Source of the DNA: CAIWHR01 sp963726775
GTDB taxonomy: Bacteria > Pseudomonadota > Gammaproteobacteria > Burkholderiales > Casimicrobiaceae
Length of the DNA: 64,000 nt
Direction of reading: 5' to 3'
Assembly (NCBI GenBank): GCA_963726775.1
Contig: CAVSDL010000009.1
Location: 682,001-746,000, forward strand
In this document: in pieces, positions 54,811-63,856 of the stretch
Position numbering within the stretch: the stretch's first letter is position 1
Layout of the letters: every line of letters begins with the position of its first letter
The notes under the pieces: generated by a model
What the model was told of the DNA's origin: nothing
What the model saw: only the letters and a program-made list of their open reading frames with translations
Database searches by the model: none
Program-made: the position numbers and the translations under genes

Positions 54811-55326
54811 TCACGTCCGGTCGATCCGCCGCGCCAGCACCACCGACGTCGTCGTCTTCTGGACACCCTCGACATCGCCGATCTCGTCCAGCAGGACGTC
54901 CAGACGCGCTGCGGATTCCGCGCGAATCTGCGCCACGTAGTCGAATTCTCCGCTGACCGCGCTGAGCTGCCGCAATTCCGGCATCCGCGACAGCTGGCGC
55001 ACGACGTCGCGACCTGCGCGCGGCCGGACGGTAATGCCGACGAAGGCCTGCAGGCCCTGGTCGGCCATGTCCTGGCGCAGCCGCACCGTGTAACCGACGA
55101 CGACACCGTCGCGCTCGAGCCGGCCCAGTCTGGCGACGACCGTCGTCCGCGCCACGCCCAGCTTGCGCGCCAGGTTCGCCGTGGATTCGCGCGCGTTCGC
55201 CTGCAGCAGCGCCAGCAACTCGCGATCGAGGCGATCCTGCCCGTGCGGACGCGCATGGATCGTGACGGAGACTTGCGAGGCTTCGGCCCATGGCCGTTCA
55301 CGGTGCCGGGACGTCGGTTTGGTCAT
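54811..55326 (-). CDS. Lrp/AsnC family transcriptional regulator
   Basis: A 171-residue regulator. After a 29-residue N-terminal extension come the winged helix-turn-helix (LDRELLALLQANARESTANLARKLGV, then RTTVVARLGRLERDGVVVGY) and the RAM ligand/oligomerisation domain (FVGITVRPRAGRDVVRQL, SAVSGEFDYVAQIRA). Lrp-like proteins wrap DNA in regularly spaced sites and sense amino acids or their metabolites. The gene is divergent from a saccharopine-dehydrogenase-family gene, with a 21-bp-periodic motif array between them. An internal start near the LDREL core is possible, but 55326 is consistent with the array beginning right upstream. Confidence 0.9.
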   Translation of the reverse strand: MTKPTSRHRERPWAEASQVSVTIHARPHGQDRLDRELLALLQANARESTANLARKLGVARTTVVARLGRLERDGVVVGYTVRLRQDMADQGLQAFVGITVRPRAGRDVVRQLSRMPELRQLSAVSGEFDYVAQIRAESAARLDVLLDEIGDVEGVQKTTTSVVLARRIDRT

Positions 55327-55327
55327 A

Positions 55328-55396
55328 TCGTCGAATATTGTTGGCGAATCGTCACATAACCAAGACTTTTCGTCAAACTAGCCCTTTCTTTCGTCG
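55328..55396. promoter_or_regulatory. four TCGTC motifs at exact 21-bp spacing (probable Lrp-type operator array)
   Basis: TCGTC(G/A) begins at 55328, 55349, 55370 and 55391, a perfect 21-bp period, two helical turns. The motifs therefore lie on one face of the DNA. The array starts two bases upstream of the regulator's start codon and covers most of the divergent intergenic region. Phased arrays like this suit cooperative binding by an octameric Lrp-type protein. No classic Lrp consensus was matched. Confidence 0.7.
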
Positions 55397-55448
55397 TGTG
55401 GTCCCTCTACATTTCACGGATCCGCAATTGCTCATCGAAGGATCCAAC

Positions 55449-56543
55449 GTGCGCATCGTTCTGCTGGGTGCCGGGCACATCGGCCAAACCATCGCCGGCC
55501 TGCTCTCCCGCTCGGGAGACTACCGTGTGACGGTGGTCGATCGCAGCGAAACCGCGCTGCGCAAACTCGACGGGGTGCCGGTGGAGACCGAGGTCGCGGA
55601 CACCGAGGACGCCGCGTCGTTGCGGCGGGCGCTCACCGGACAGGACGCGGTGATCAATGCGCTTCCGTACCATCTGGCCACGCTGGCCGCAGGCGAGGCC
55701 CGCGCGGCGGGCTGTCACTACTTCGACCTCACCGAAGACGTCAACGCGACGCGCGAGATCCGGCGACTGGCCGACGGCGCAACCACCGCGTTCATGCCGC
55801 AATGCGGGTTGGCGCCGGGATTCATCGGCATCGTGGCGCACCATCTGACCAAGCGTTTCGACGTGCTCCACGAGATCAAGATGCGCGTGGGTGCGCTGCC
55901 CGCCTTCCCGACCAACGCGCTCAAGTACAACCTGACCTGGAGCGTGGACGGGCTGATCAACGAATACTGCCATCCGTGCGATGCCATTCGCGACGGCGAG
56001 CGCATCGAGATGCTGGCACTCGAAGGCATGGAACATTTTTCCCTGGACGGCGTCGAGTACGAGGCCTTCAACACCTCCGGCGGGCTGGGAACCCTGTGCG
56101 ACACGCTGGCCGGCCGCGTGCGTAACCTGGACTACAAGTCCGTGCGCTATCCCGGCCACCGCGACCTGATGAAATTGCTGCTCGAAGAGCTGCAGCTGAA
56201 ATCCGACCAGGAGACGTTGAAGTCGATGCTGCGGCGCTCGGTGCCGACGACGATGCAGGATCTGGTGCTGGTTTTCGTCACGGTCAGCGGCATGCGCGGC
56301 GACCAGCTGGTGCAGGAAGTCTTCGCCCGGAAGATCTTCGCGGATCGCTCGGAAGAGGCGCCGCTGAGCGCGATCCAGATCACCACCGCCGCCGGCGTGT
56401 GCGCGGCTGTCGACCTGTTCCGCGAAGGCCGGCTGCCGCGCCAGGGCTTCATCCGCCAGGAGCAGGTCGAACTGCCCGACTTTCTCGCCAACCGCTTCGG
56501 CAGCGCGTACCAGCAATCGCGTCAGGTCGAATCGATCGGTTGA
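55449..56543 (+). CDS. saccharopine dehydrogenase family protein
   Basis: A 364-residue NAD(P)-dependent enzyme. The Rossmann start is VRIVLLGAGHIGQTIAGLLSRSG, followed by the catalytic/substrate domain with INALPYHLATLAAGEARAAGCHYFDLTEDV, FMPQCGLAPGFIGIVAHHL, EAFNTSGGLGTLCDTL and RYPGHRDLMKLLL. The family interconverts lysine-pathway intermediates and related amino/imino acids; bacterial members act in lysine, carboxynorspermidine or opine-type metabolism. Its divergence from an Lrp-type regulator suggests control by an amino acid. The GTG at 55449 has AAGGA upstream and gives the standard N-terminus; upstream frame extension to 55290 is non-conserved. Confidence 0.9.
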   Translation: MRIVLLGAGHIGQTIAGLLSRSGDYRVTVVDRSETALRKLDGVPVETEVADTEDAASLRRALTGQDAVINALPYHLATLAAGEARAAGCHYFDLTEDVNATREIRRLADGATTAFMPQCGLAPGFIGIVAHHLTKRFDVLHEIKMRVGALPAFPTNALKYNLTWSVDGLINEYCHPCDAIRDGERIEMLALEGMEHFSLDGVEYEAFNTSGGLGTLCDTLAGRVRNLDYKSVRYPGHRDLMKLLLEELQLKSDQETLKSMLRRSVPTTMQDLVLVFVTVSGMRGDQLVQEVFARKIFADRSEEAPLSAIQITTAAGVCAAVDLFREGRLPRQGFIRQEQVELPDFLANRFGSAYQQSRQVESIG

Positions 56544-56603
56544 GATGTCCTGACCAGGACTCGACGCCGGTGTCAGCGGCCCCACGCTCGACAGACCACA
56601 CGG

Positions 56604-57602
56604 TTACAGCCCCGCCCCCCAGCGATACTGCCAGCCGACGCCGACGATCTTGAAATCGGTACCCGTGCGCGCGGCCACCCCGGAGCTGACGTAGGCCTTG
56701 ATTGAGTTCTGCCGGTCGAGGGAATACGCGAGCGTTCCGCCCCAGCGCGAGTTGCGCACCAGGTCGTTGTCCAGGTTGCCGTTCAGCGTCGTGCGGCCGC
56801 CGGTGTAATACGTGCCGTCCAGCGCCATCCACAACCGAGGATTGAAGTTGTAGATCGCGTGCCCCTGGAGCGAGAGAAGCGGGTCCTGCTGGCGAACGCC
56901 GGTGCCGAAGAACTCATCGTTATCGGTAAAGAAAGTCACGCCCGCCGCGGCCTCGAGCGTCCATGATCCCAGCGCCTTGGAGATGCCGACCTCCGGCTTG
57001 AACGACCAGCGGTGGGTGCCGATGTTGACGAGCTTCGTCGCGTCGTACTGCCCGGAGGGCGCGATGACCAGAAGCGTAACGCCGACGATCGTGTCTTGAT
57101 GGTATTCGGAAAAATCCTTCAGCGAGAGCGCCGGCGCTCCATACAGGTTGATGGACAGGCGCAGCGCGAGATCGGCGAACCCGGTGCGACTGACGCTCCT
57201 GGCCTGATCGAAGACCTCGCCGCTCGCCGAAAGCCAGGCGTAGGGCATTACCACAGCCAGGCTTCCGGACTGGCCCCAGAAATCGATGACGCGGCTGTAG
57301 GCGAGCGAAGCGGTATCGACAGTGGCCCTGACGTTCTGGACGGGCAATGTCGGGTCGGTGAGTACGCTGCCCCATTGGTGGGTGTAGCCCGCGATCAGGA
57401 AATTGAGGCCGATCGGCGCATTGCTGTACGAGAGCGGCTCCATCGTCTGAGCGCACGCGTCAGGCAGAGCGACGGCGCCAAGTGCCGCAACTGCGGGCAT
57501 CAAAAACGATGCCAGGCGAAACGGGGCTATGGATCGTTGCCGTCTGCCGCAGGGATTCTTTGGAAGCCCTGATTCCCGGGAACAGGAGGTGACTCGATGC
57601 AT
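56604..57602 (-). CDS. outer-membrane channel-like protein (phenol MetA pathway/DUF3034-like transporter family)
   Basis: A roughly 332-residue beta-barrel protein of the Phenol_MetA_deg (PF13557) type. Conserved parts are GLNFLIAGYTHQWGSVLTDPTLPV, TASLAYSRVIDFWGQSGSLAVVMPYAWLSASG, DLALRLSINLYGAPALS, GTHRWSFKPEVGISKALGSW and a terminal VGWQYRWGAGL. These proteins are thought to form outer-membrane pores for hydrophobic compounds. The N-terminus is long (about 50 residues, ending DACAQ, before the barrel), and no strong ribosome site was found, so the start may lie further in. Confidence 0.78.
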   Translation of the reverse strand: MHRVTSCSRESGLPKNPCGRRQRSIAPFRLASFLMPAVAALGAVALPDACAQTMEPLSYSNAPIGLNFLIAGYTHQWGSVLTDPTLPVQNVRATVDTASLAYSRVIDFWGQSGSLAVVMPYAWLSASGEVFDQARSVSRTGFADLALRLSINLYGAPALSLKDFSEYHQDTIVGVTLLVIAPSGQYDATKLVNIGTHRWSFKPEVGISKALGSWTLEAAAGVTFFTDNDEFFGTGVRQQDPLLSLQGHAIYNFNPRLWMALDGTYYTGGRTTLNGNLDNDLVRNSRWGGTLAYSLDRQNSIKAYVSSGVAARTGTDFKIVGVGWQYRWGAGL

Positions 57603-57686
57603 TGCGCTATGTCACGCGACTCAAGTCGGCATCAGTAACAGCAGGAATCGGGCGCGGCGCATGAAACCTCGTTCGAGGATCACCCG

Positions 57687-58448
57687 CTACTGTCCGAGAT
57701 AGCCAAGCGCCCTGTCCATCGGTGTCCTCGAGATCGTGATCATTCCCTCAAGCGGATCGCTCAACTCCTCGATCAGGTAGATCGCGGCTGAAAGCGATAG
57801 CGCGCCCAGGAACAGCACGGCGATGGCGATGCCATTGCGTGGAGCGAACAGACCGAAGCTCGCGAACATCGTGGCGAGCCAGAATACGAGAATCACCAGG
57901 AACGCCGTTGGAATCGTGCTGTCTTCCTCTTCAATCCCCTGCCAGCGCGCATGCGCTACGGCGTCGGTCATTTCCAGAGCGCGCGACTGAAGCGAGCGTT
58001 GGGTATCGTTCTGTGGCGCCAGTGCGCGAAGCTTCTGTTGAAACCCCTCCAACGCTGCCGTTCCCTCGGATGCGCCCAACTTCGAGCGTTGCGACGTGTC
58101 TCTGGGGAAGAGTTGTTCGATCCTCGCGGCGAAGCCCTTCCGCAGCATGTCGCGGAGGTCCTTGGTCTCTGGCCCGTATTGCGCCAGCGCACGATCGAGC
58201 ACAATGATCCTGGCGGAAGATTGCCTGAACCCTTCGTTCACCGAATCGAACGAGTTCTTCGCCGAGGCGACCAGCAGCCCGAGCACCAGGGCCGCGAGCG
58301 TGGCGATCAGCCCCGTCACCATTTTCACGACATCTTTTGACGCGTCGCTGAGATGATGTTCGGGCAGGACGGTGCGAAGGAACATGCCGAACAGCGCGCC
58401 GCCGAAGACGCACACAAACACGATCAATCCGATTGCGATTGGGCTCAC
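57687..58448 (-). CDS. DUF4239 (bestrophin-like) membrane protein
   Basis: A 253-residue membrane protein with two helices near each end: SPIAIGLIVFVCVFGGALFG and MVTGLIATLAALVLGLLVAS at the N-terminus, and IPTAFLVILVFWLATMFASF and IAIAVLFLGALSLSAAIYL at the C-terminus. The cytoplasmic or periplasmic region between them is long and helical. This is the DUF4239 layout (bestrophin-related channels), with the conserved SAKNSFDSVNEGF and LIEELSDPLEG motifs. GTG 58448 is preceded by GAGG and gives the usual N-terminus. It starts 10 bp after the chalcone-isomerase-like gene stop. Confidence 0.85.
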   Translation of the reverse strand: MSPIAIGLIVFVCVFGGALFGMFLRTVLPEHHLSDASKDVVKMVTGLIATLAALVLGLLVASAKNSFDSVNEGFRQSSARIIVLDRALAQYGPETKDLRDMLRKGFAARIEQLFPRDTSQRSKLGASEGTAALEGFQQKLRALAPQNDTQRSLQSRALEMTDAVAHARWQGIEEEDSTIPTAFLVILVFWLATMFASFGLFAPRNGIAIAVLFLGALSLSAAIYLIEELSDPLEGMITISRTPMDRALGYLGQ

Positions 58449-58458
58449 TCCAACCTCA

Positions 58459-59043
58459 CTAGCCGCAGGCCCCGCCGAGCAACCCGGCCTTGATTTCCGG
58501 ATTCGGCGGATCGGCGCCCAGCCAGATCGACAGGAACGCCTTGGCGAAGTCATCGCCCTTGATGGTTCCCTTCGCCGCGCTGTTCACATTCACCAGAACC
58601 CCAGCACCCGGCTTGTGAATGAAGGTCAACCGCTCGCCGGTCTTGACATCGGCCATCCAGCCGTTGAGCGTGGCGATGCGATCCTTCAGCGCCGGCAGCT
58701 GGTCCTTGGAGTTCTTTTCGAACCCTTCGCTCCAACCTTTCCGGAGGTCGTCGGCGCCCACGTCTCGCACGAACTGGAGGATCAGCTCGCTGGGGGTATT
58801 CGATCCCAGCAAGGCGTTCGGGTCGCTCGACGTCTTGGCCACATACAGGGCAGCAACGTAGACATTGACTTTGAGGAAGGTCGCCTGGCGCAAGCCCAGA
58901 CCGTTGAGTGTCAGATTGCTCCCCTCGACTTGGACTTGGTCGGGAAAGTTGACGCCCTTGCATTCCTTGCCGTGCGCGACACCGGTACCCAACGCCGCGA
59001 TCACGAATGCCTGCAGCAGAATTCTCTTAATGTCCGGTTTCAT
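58459..59043 (-). CDS. secreted chalcone isomerase-like protein
   Basis: A 194-residue protein with a signal peptide (about residues 1-25, ending GVAHG) and a chalcone-isomerase-like domain: CKGVNFPDQVQVEGSNLTLNGLGLRQATF, then KVNVYVAALYVAKTSSDP, ELILQFVRDVGADDLRKGWSEGF and GDDFAKAFLSIWLGADPPN. Bacterial members are periplasmic and, unlike plant enzymes, lack clear flavonoid chemistry; some may bind fatty acids. It overlaps no neighbour but shares direction with the DUF4239 gene 10 bp after it. Confidence 0.85.
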   Translation of the reverse strand: MKPDIKRILLQAFVIAALGTGVAHGKECKGVNFPDQVQVEGSNLTLNGLGLRQATFLKVNVYVAALYVAKTSSDPNALLGSNTPSELILQFVRDVGADDLRKGWSEGFEKNSKDQLPALKDRIATLNGWMADVKTGERLTFIHKPGAGVLVNVNSAAKGTIKGDDFAKAFLSIWLGADPPNPEIKAGLLGGACG

Positions 59044-59160
59044 CTCGTCTCCAAAGCCCGTGCCACATGAGAATCAATGATCGGCTGGCCAGGAGGCCCG
59101 CACGCTCCCAAGTTCAGCAAATTTGCCCCGGCCTCTTTTGTCGAGCAGCCGGGGATTCGA

Positions 59161-60628
59161 TCAAAATGGGTTGGGCCCCGCACCCCTGCCGGTGGACGGA
59201 TCGGCGATGACTTTCGCGCCGACGTCCTTCAAGAGCCGCTGGAATTCGGGCGACGCCATGATCGCCGCTCCTGCCGCGGCGCGCAGGCGATCGACGGCCT
59301 CGGCCGGCAGGACGAAGGATGTGGGCTGTTGATTCAGGAACTCGCGTTCTGCCTTGTCGGGGACCGTGGCAAACGACACATCGATGGCATAGATTTCCGC
59401 GTCCGGGACACGTATCGCGGCGCAGACCGGCGAGTCCTTGTTGGCGGAACACTGGGCCAGGTCCCGGATATGCCGCGCCGTTTGCCAGCGTGACGCAATG
59501 TCCTTCAGCTGTTCGACCGACTCGTAGGAATAGTGATCGATCGGAACGCCGGTGGCCTTCAGCAGCACGTCCACCATGCCGGGCCCCTGCTCCGATTCGT
59601 CCCAGTTGGTCGGCGGCGAGGACAGCGAATTGACGACGATGACGATGATCTTGCGTGCGTGGTCGAGCGGCGTCGGCAGGCCCGCAGTAGTGCAGGGCTT
59701 CGAGGAATTGCAGCGCATCGAGCACGCCGCGCATGCCCACGTTGTCGGCCACGCCGCCGTCCACGAGATGGATGTACGGCCGATTGGCGCCGTCCAAGTA
59801 GGCTTCGCCTTCCTTCAGCTCGCGTATCGCGCGCGCCGCGGGTCGCGGCGGATTCGCGGATTGGGTGAACAACTTGACCCAGGGCGGAACGGCGTAGTTG
59901 CAGGTGCCGCCGTAGTTGTTGATCGTGACGGTGGAGAGCACCACGGGGACGGCGGACGATGCGGCGGCGGCACGGGACAACCGCACGGCATTGAGATCCG
60001 AGCACAGGATATTGAATATGTTCTGGGTGAACACGACCCGGCCGCCGGTCGAGATGTCGGTGGCCGATGCCATGATCAACGGACCGTTGCCGCGGTCGAG
60101 GTCGCCGAAGGTCGCACCGTTGAACAGGATCTCGTCGTAATAGTTGGCGGCCAATTCGGAACGGCCCCAGCCCGTCGACACCAGGTCTCCCCAGTAGCCC
60201 GGATTGAGGGAGCGCGCGAGAAGTTCGCCCTGGACGTTGCGCTTGAGGAAGCGCTGCTCGTAGTCGTCGAACAGCTTGTCGCCGTAGAGGCCGTAGGCGA
60301 GCGCGGTGAAGCTGCCGCCCGACACGCCGGTGATGACGTCGACGGCGTCAAGCAGGCGAACCTTGGTGCCGTTCGGTGCAACGACCTCGGTGCGCCGCAG
60401 GAACTCCAGAACGCCGTAGGAGAACGCGGCGGCTCGCGTGCCGCCGCCCGAAAAGGCGAGGACGACGAGGTTTTCCTGGCTCTTGAAGTGCTTCTGGCGC
60501 GACTGAAACGTGTAACCGGCATTCGCGTCGGCATGCGTAATCGGCGGGTTGATCGGACGGGTGGCGCAACCGCCAAGAAGGAGCAGCGCAGCGAGAACCG
60601 CGGGCAGGGACTTGCGCGGCCTCTTCAT
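59161..60628 (-). pseudogene. patatin-like phospholipase lipoprotein, frameshifted
   Basis: The N-terminal part starts at ATG 60628 with a lipobox (LLLLGGC, Cys21). It contains the patatin oxyanion loop LAFSGGGTRAAA, the nucleophile elbow GVSGGS (Ser103) and the catalytic VDGGVADN loop, so it is a membrane-anchored lipid acyl hydrolase. After LEALH the frame breaks at about 59690. Removing one base there joins it to AGLPTPLDHARKIIVIVVNS and a conserved C-terminal half that ends at 59161 (about 488 residues when repaired). Without repair the protein ends at 59114 with a scrambled tail. The catalytic dyad is in the intact part, so partial activity is possible. It may be a true pseudogene or a sequencing error. 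Confidence 0.85.
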
Positions 60629-60842
60629 GGAGCCGGCGTCCAAGAGGGCGAAGCGATCGCGTCACGGTCGATCGCCTCCCACCCCGAGAACCGAACCACG
60701 CCGCCCGTTTCACTCATTGGTTCTTGCTTTCTTGGGACGGGGCGAGCACCGGAGCTCTGTTGCCGTCCGGCGGACCGGCCTCGTCTTCGCTTCCGTCCGG
60801 CGCCTCGGCCGCAGCACTTCACCGCTGCGCGTCGACGCGCTC

Positions 60843-61685
60843 TCACCAGCGGAACGCGACACCCAGCATCGGGCCGTTGAAGTTCATGTCTTCGAGTTGC
60901 CTCCCCGACTTGAACTTGTAGTCGAGATAGCGCCACATGAGGAAGGTCTCGCCCCAGTTGAAGGAATAGCCGACGCCGGCCGCGCCCTGCCACGTCAGGT
61001 CCGACTGTCCCGTGCCGATGTCGAGATAGAACGGCACGTACCACTTGCGATTGTCGCCGAAAGCGTAGCGGCCCTTGACGCCGACGATCCCGTCCCAGAC
61101 GGTCTCGTCGATCTCCTTGCTGCCGCTGCGGCCGGACTCGGGGATCAGTCCGAGATCGCCGTAGATCGACCAGCCGACGCTCGGCTTGAGGCCGAACATC
61201 CGCGCGCCGGCGAGCACGTCGACGGTCCACGCGGGGTCCGATGCCACCCGGTACTCACCGGCCACCGTCCAGATGGTGCCCTTGAGGTCGAGGTTCAGGT
61301 CCGCGGTGGCGGTGGCGGGTAGCTGACCCGCGCCGATCGAGAAATCGCGCGTCCGCGATTTGTTTCCGCCGAGGTCCAGGTAGAGGATGTCGGTGAACAC
61401 GCCCCAGCGGCCGTTGTGCACGTCGAGCGTTCCCATGAACGTCATCTTGAGGCTGTCGATGATGGTGCTGGCATCGACGTTGATGTTGGAGCCGCCCGTA
61501 TTCACGGGGACCGACATCTTGCCGCCGATGCTCGGCAGATAGCCGTAGAGGGTCGCGGCGAATTGCCACTTCCCGGAATCCCAGGCGGGTTGCGTTGCCT
61601 GGGCCGCCGCCGAGTTGGGCAGGACCGCGCTGGCGGCGACCGCAAGGACGGCCACTCCACCCTTGAGAGAAGTGCAGATCTTCAT
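60843..61685 (-). CDS. outer-membrane protein of unknown function
   Basis: A 280-residue protein with a signal peptide (about residues 1-28, ending AVLPNSAAA) and a barrel-like pattern throughout: WQFAATLYGYLPSIGGKMSVPV, RWGVFTDILYLDLGG, TIWTVAGEYRVASDPAWTVDVLAGARMF (family-typical, shown only in part), YVPFYLDIGTGQSDLTWQGAAGVGYSF and a final aromatic strand ending GVAFRW. The terminal tryptophan fits an outer-membrane barrel signal. GAGG precedes the ATG at 61685. It is in a run of exported genes on this strand. Confidence 0.8.
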   Translation of the reverse strand: MKICTSLKGGVAVLAVAASAVLPNSAAAQATQPAWDSGKWQFAATLYGYLPSIGGKMSVPVNTGGSNINVDASTIIDSLKMTFMGTLDVHNGRWGVFTDILYLDLGGNKSRTRDFSIGAGQLPATATADLNLDLKGTIWTVAGEYRVASDPAWTVDVLAGARMFGLKPSVGWSIYGDLGLIPESGRSGSKEIDETVWDGIVGVKGRYAFGDNRKWYVPFYLDIGTGQSDLTWQGAAGVGYSFNWGETFLMWRYLDYKFKSGRQLEDMNFNGPMLGVAFRW

Positions 61686-61758
61686 TTGGGGACCTCGATG
61701 TGTTGGCAAGTATTGGACCGCGTCACGGAAATCGTTCGCGAGCTATTCCACGCGCGCA

Positions 61759-62502
61759 TCAGGGCGCTGCAACGACCCGGTAATAGACGCCGTTCGCGCC
61801 GTAGGCCGGCTGGAACCAGGTGTTTCCGTTGAGATAGTAGGTCGTGCCGTTCTTGTTGATCGACATCGAGCCGGCCGGCAGAGCCGCATAGTTTACGTTC
61901 ATCGCGTAGGTTCCGCCGGCGGGCGCGCTCGCAGCCGCCGCACCGGCAGCCACGCCGGCGCCGTACGCGGCCCCGGTCGCCGCCGCGGTGTTGGCGCTGC
62001 CGGTCGCAACGCCCGCAGCATAGGCGTTCGACGTCGCGGCTTGCGTATTGGCGGACGCCGCCGCCGCGCCGACAGCCACGCCCACGACGGCGCCTGCCGC
62101 GACAGCGCATCCGGTACAGGTGGTTGCGTAATAAGGCACCGCGACCGGCGGGTGGTAGACCGGATACGTCGGCGGATGGTAGTAGGTTGCCCCCGACGGA
62201 TAGGTATGCGCGACCCCGGCACCAGCCGCACCATAGGTGGAGCCACCGTACACGTTGGTGTGTTCGGTGCCGCCGCCCTCCGCGTGTGCGGTGCTGCCGC
62301 CGTAGGTGTTGGTGTGCTCGGTGCCCTCGCCTGCCTGGTGCGTCGAACTGCCGCCGTAGCGATTCTCGTGGCTGGTCGATCCTGCACTATGACTGGTACT
62401 GCCGCCGGCGCGGTTGGCGGACGCCCAGCCGGCCGCCGGGCCGGTCCAAAGCGCGACCGCGCCGACCATCAGCGCAGAGATAACAGTGAAGATTGGTTTC
62501 AT
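61759..62502 (-). CDS. secreted repeat-rich protein
   Basis: A 247-residue protein with a signal peptide (about residues 1-28). The first third is a low-complexity repeat of GGST(S/A)H..(G/E)..TEHTN.YGGST units (Gly, Ser, Thr, His). This is followed by an Ala/Gly-rich region, with a CTGC motif near residue 130, and a short C-terminal domain MSINKNGTTYYLNGNTWFQPAYG. The terminal domain resembles small adhesive or SH3-like modules. GGAGG lies before ATG 62502. No known function; expected to be exposed outside the cell. Confidence 0.72.
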   Translation of the reverse strand: MKPIFTVISALMVGAVALWTGPAAGWASANRAGGSTSHSAGSTSHENRYGGSSTHQAGEGTEHTNTYGGSTAHAEGGGTEHTNVYGGSTYGAAGAGVAHTYPSGATYYHPPTYPVYHPPVAVPYYATTCTGCAVAAGAVVGVAVGAAAASANTQAATSNAYAAGVATGSANTAAATGAAYGAGVAAGAAAASAPAGGTYAMNVNYAALPAGSMSINKNGTTYYLNGNTWFQPAYGANGVYYRVVAAP

Positions 62503-62515
62503 CGCAAACCTCCGA

Positions 62516-63433
62516 TCAGGGTGCCTTTGATTGCGGTTTCGCTGCCTCCGCCTTGTCCGGCGACATCTTGACCAACGGCTTGACTCCCGGCGGCGCCGAA
62601 GCCGGGCTCCGGAAGGCAATGCGCGGGGCCGAGAGCGCTTTCTGCGACGTGAACGCATCCGCCGCGATCGCCGAATCAAGCCTCCAGTTCGAGAGCTCCA
62701 GCTCGTTGCGCAGCTGCAGCGGGTCGGCGGCATAGACGGCGCGGACCCGCCGCGGCAGCTTGTCGTCGACGCCGATCCAGATCTGCAGGAACACGTCTTT
62801 ACTCGCCCACGCCACCATGTCCGTTTTCACGCCGCCGACCACCCCCGACGGGCCGATGTAGAACGCGAGAATCGCCCCGTCGGTCAGCGCGACATAGGGA
62901 TCCGGCACGAGGAGATCGGTGAACGGAAAGAAGGTGCCCGCCGTGTTGTACGCAGCCTTCAGCGCCGCTTCGATCGTCGGCGGCGCATCGGCGACCGCGA
63001 CCAGATTTTCAGCCGGCGCATAGGCCATCATCGTCTTGCCGTCGTAGTAGAACTCGGAGGCCGGCCCGTCGCCGGGCATCACGATCTTGAGCTTGTCCGG
63101 CCGTTGCATCGTCACGTCGTAGCGCGACGTATAGACGATCGGCGGCCCGAGCTTGCTCGGATACTCGTAGCCGACGGTGGCCGTGAACGACATCGACTTG
63201 GCCGCGGCGAGGCGAGCGCTGGTGGCCTTCAGCAGGTCCATCGCCTTGGGCTCCAGCACCAGCTTGTATTCCGGTGCGGCCGGCTTCTTTGCCGATTTGG
63301 CCGCCTTGGCGGGCACCGCCGACTTTGCTGCGGGCTGCGGCGACTGCGCCACGACACTTCCGGCGACGAGCAGGCCGGCGACCAGCGCCAGCGTTCGGGT
63401 GGTCCACACGCGCCAATGATTCGTGCTCTTCAT
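62516..63433 (-). CDS. DUF2092 domain exported protein (LolA-like fold)
   Basis: A 305-residue exported protein with a signal peptide (about residues 1-29, ending SVVAQ). An Ala/Lys-rich linker precedes a DUF2092 domain: DLLKATSARLAAAKSMSFTATVGYEY, MQRPDKLKIVMPGDGPASEFYYDGKTMM, FTDLLVPDPYVALTDG and RRVRAVYAADPLQLRNELELSNWRL. Such LolA-like domains often carry lipids or bind envelope proteins. It starts 25 bp after the small secreted protein stop and precedes the repeat-rich protein by 13 bp, so these genes look co-transcribed. Confidence 0.85.
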   Translation of the reverse strand: MKSTNHWRVWTTRTLALVAGLLVAGSVVAQSPQPAAKSAVPAKAAKSAKKPAAPEYKLVLEPKAMDLLKATSARLAAAKSMSFTATVGYEYPSKLGPPIVYTSRYDVTMQRPDKLKIVMPGDGPASEFYYDGKTMMAYAPAENLVAVADAPPTIEAALKAAYNTAGTFFPFTDLLVPDPYVALTDGAILAFYIGPSGVVGGVKTDMVAWASKDVFLQIWIGVDDKLPRRVRAVYAADPLQLRNELELSNWRLDSAIAADAFTSQKALSAPRIAFRSPASAPPGVKPLVKMSPDKAEAAKPQSKAP

Positions 63434-63458
63434 AATCGTTCGTTCCGCATCGGTTCGT

Positions 63459-63752
63459 TCAGGGGATCATCCCGCATTCGAACATCTTGTTGACAATCGG
63501 CGCCGAGACCTTGGCAAAGAACGCCTGGCGCATCTGCGGATCCGATTGTAGCGCCTTGATGGCGCGCTGCTCCATCTCCGGCTTCGGCTGGCCCTGCCCC
63601 TGTGCCTTTTCCTGCCACAACTGCTGGCACGACGCGGTCTGGTATTTCTGGATGACCTTGTCGGCGACCTTGTCCATGATCGGAAACTGCGCATAGGCGA
63701 CACCCGCCACTACCGTTGCCGCGACGGCGAACATCCAAGTACGATTGTGCAT
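63459..63752 (-). CDS. small secreted protein, tandem copy 1
   Basis: A 97-residue exported protein with a signal peptide (about residues 1-21, ending GVAYAQ). The mature part is helical and carries two cysteines: QTASCQQLWQEKAQGQGQPKP and a C-terminal FECGMIP. The segment MEQRAIKALQSDPQMRQAFF precedes a VSAPIVNKMFECGMIP end that is nearly identical in the next gene. No function known; it is co-oriented with DUF2092 25 bp downstream. Gene duplication is evident. Confidence 0.8.
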   Translation of the reverse strand: MHNRTWMFAVAATVVAGVAYAQFPIMDKVADKVIQKYQTASCQQLWQEKAQGQGQPKPEMEQRAIKALQSDPQMRQAFFAKVSAPIVNKMFECGMIP

Positions 63753-63856
63753 GATTACCTCCGTGTGATTGATTCAGCTTGGCTCAGATCCAGGAAAACA
63801 GGGGGGTACATCGAGCTCGCAGCCTCCCGCAACGCGCGTTCACCGCGTCGGATCGT

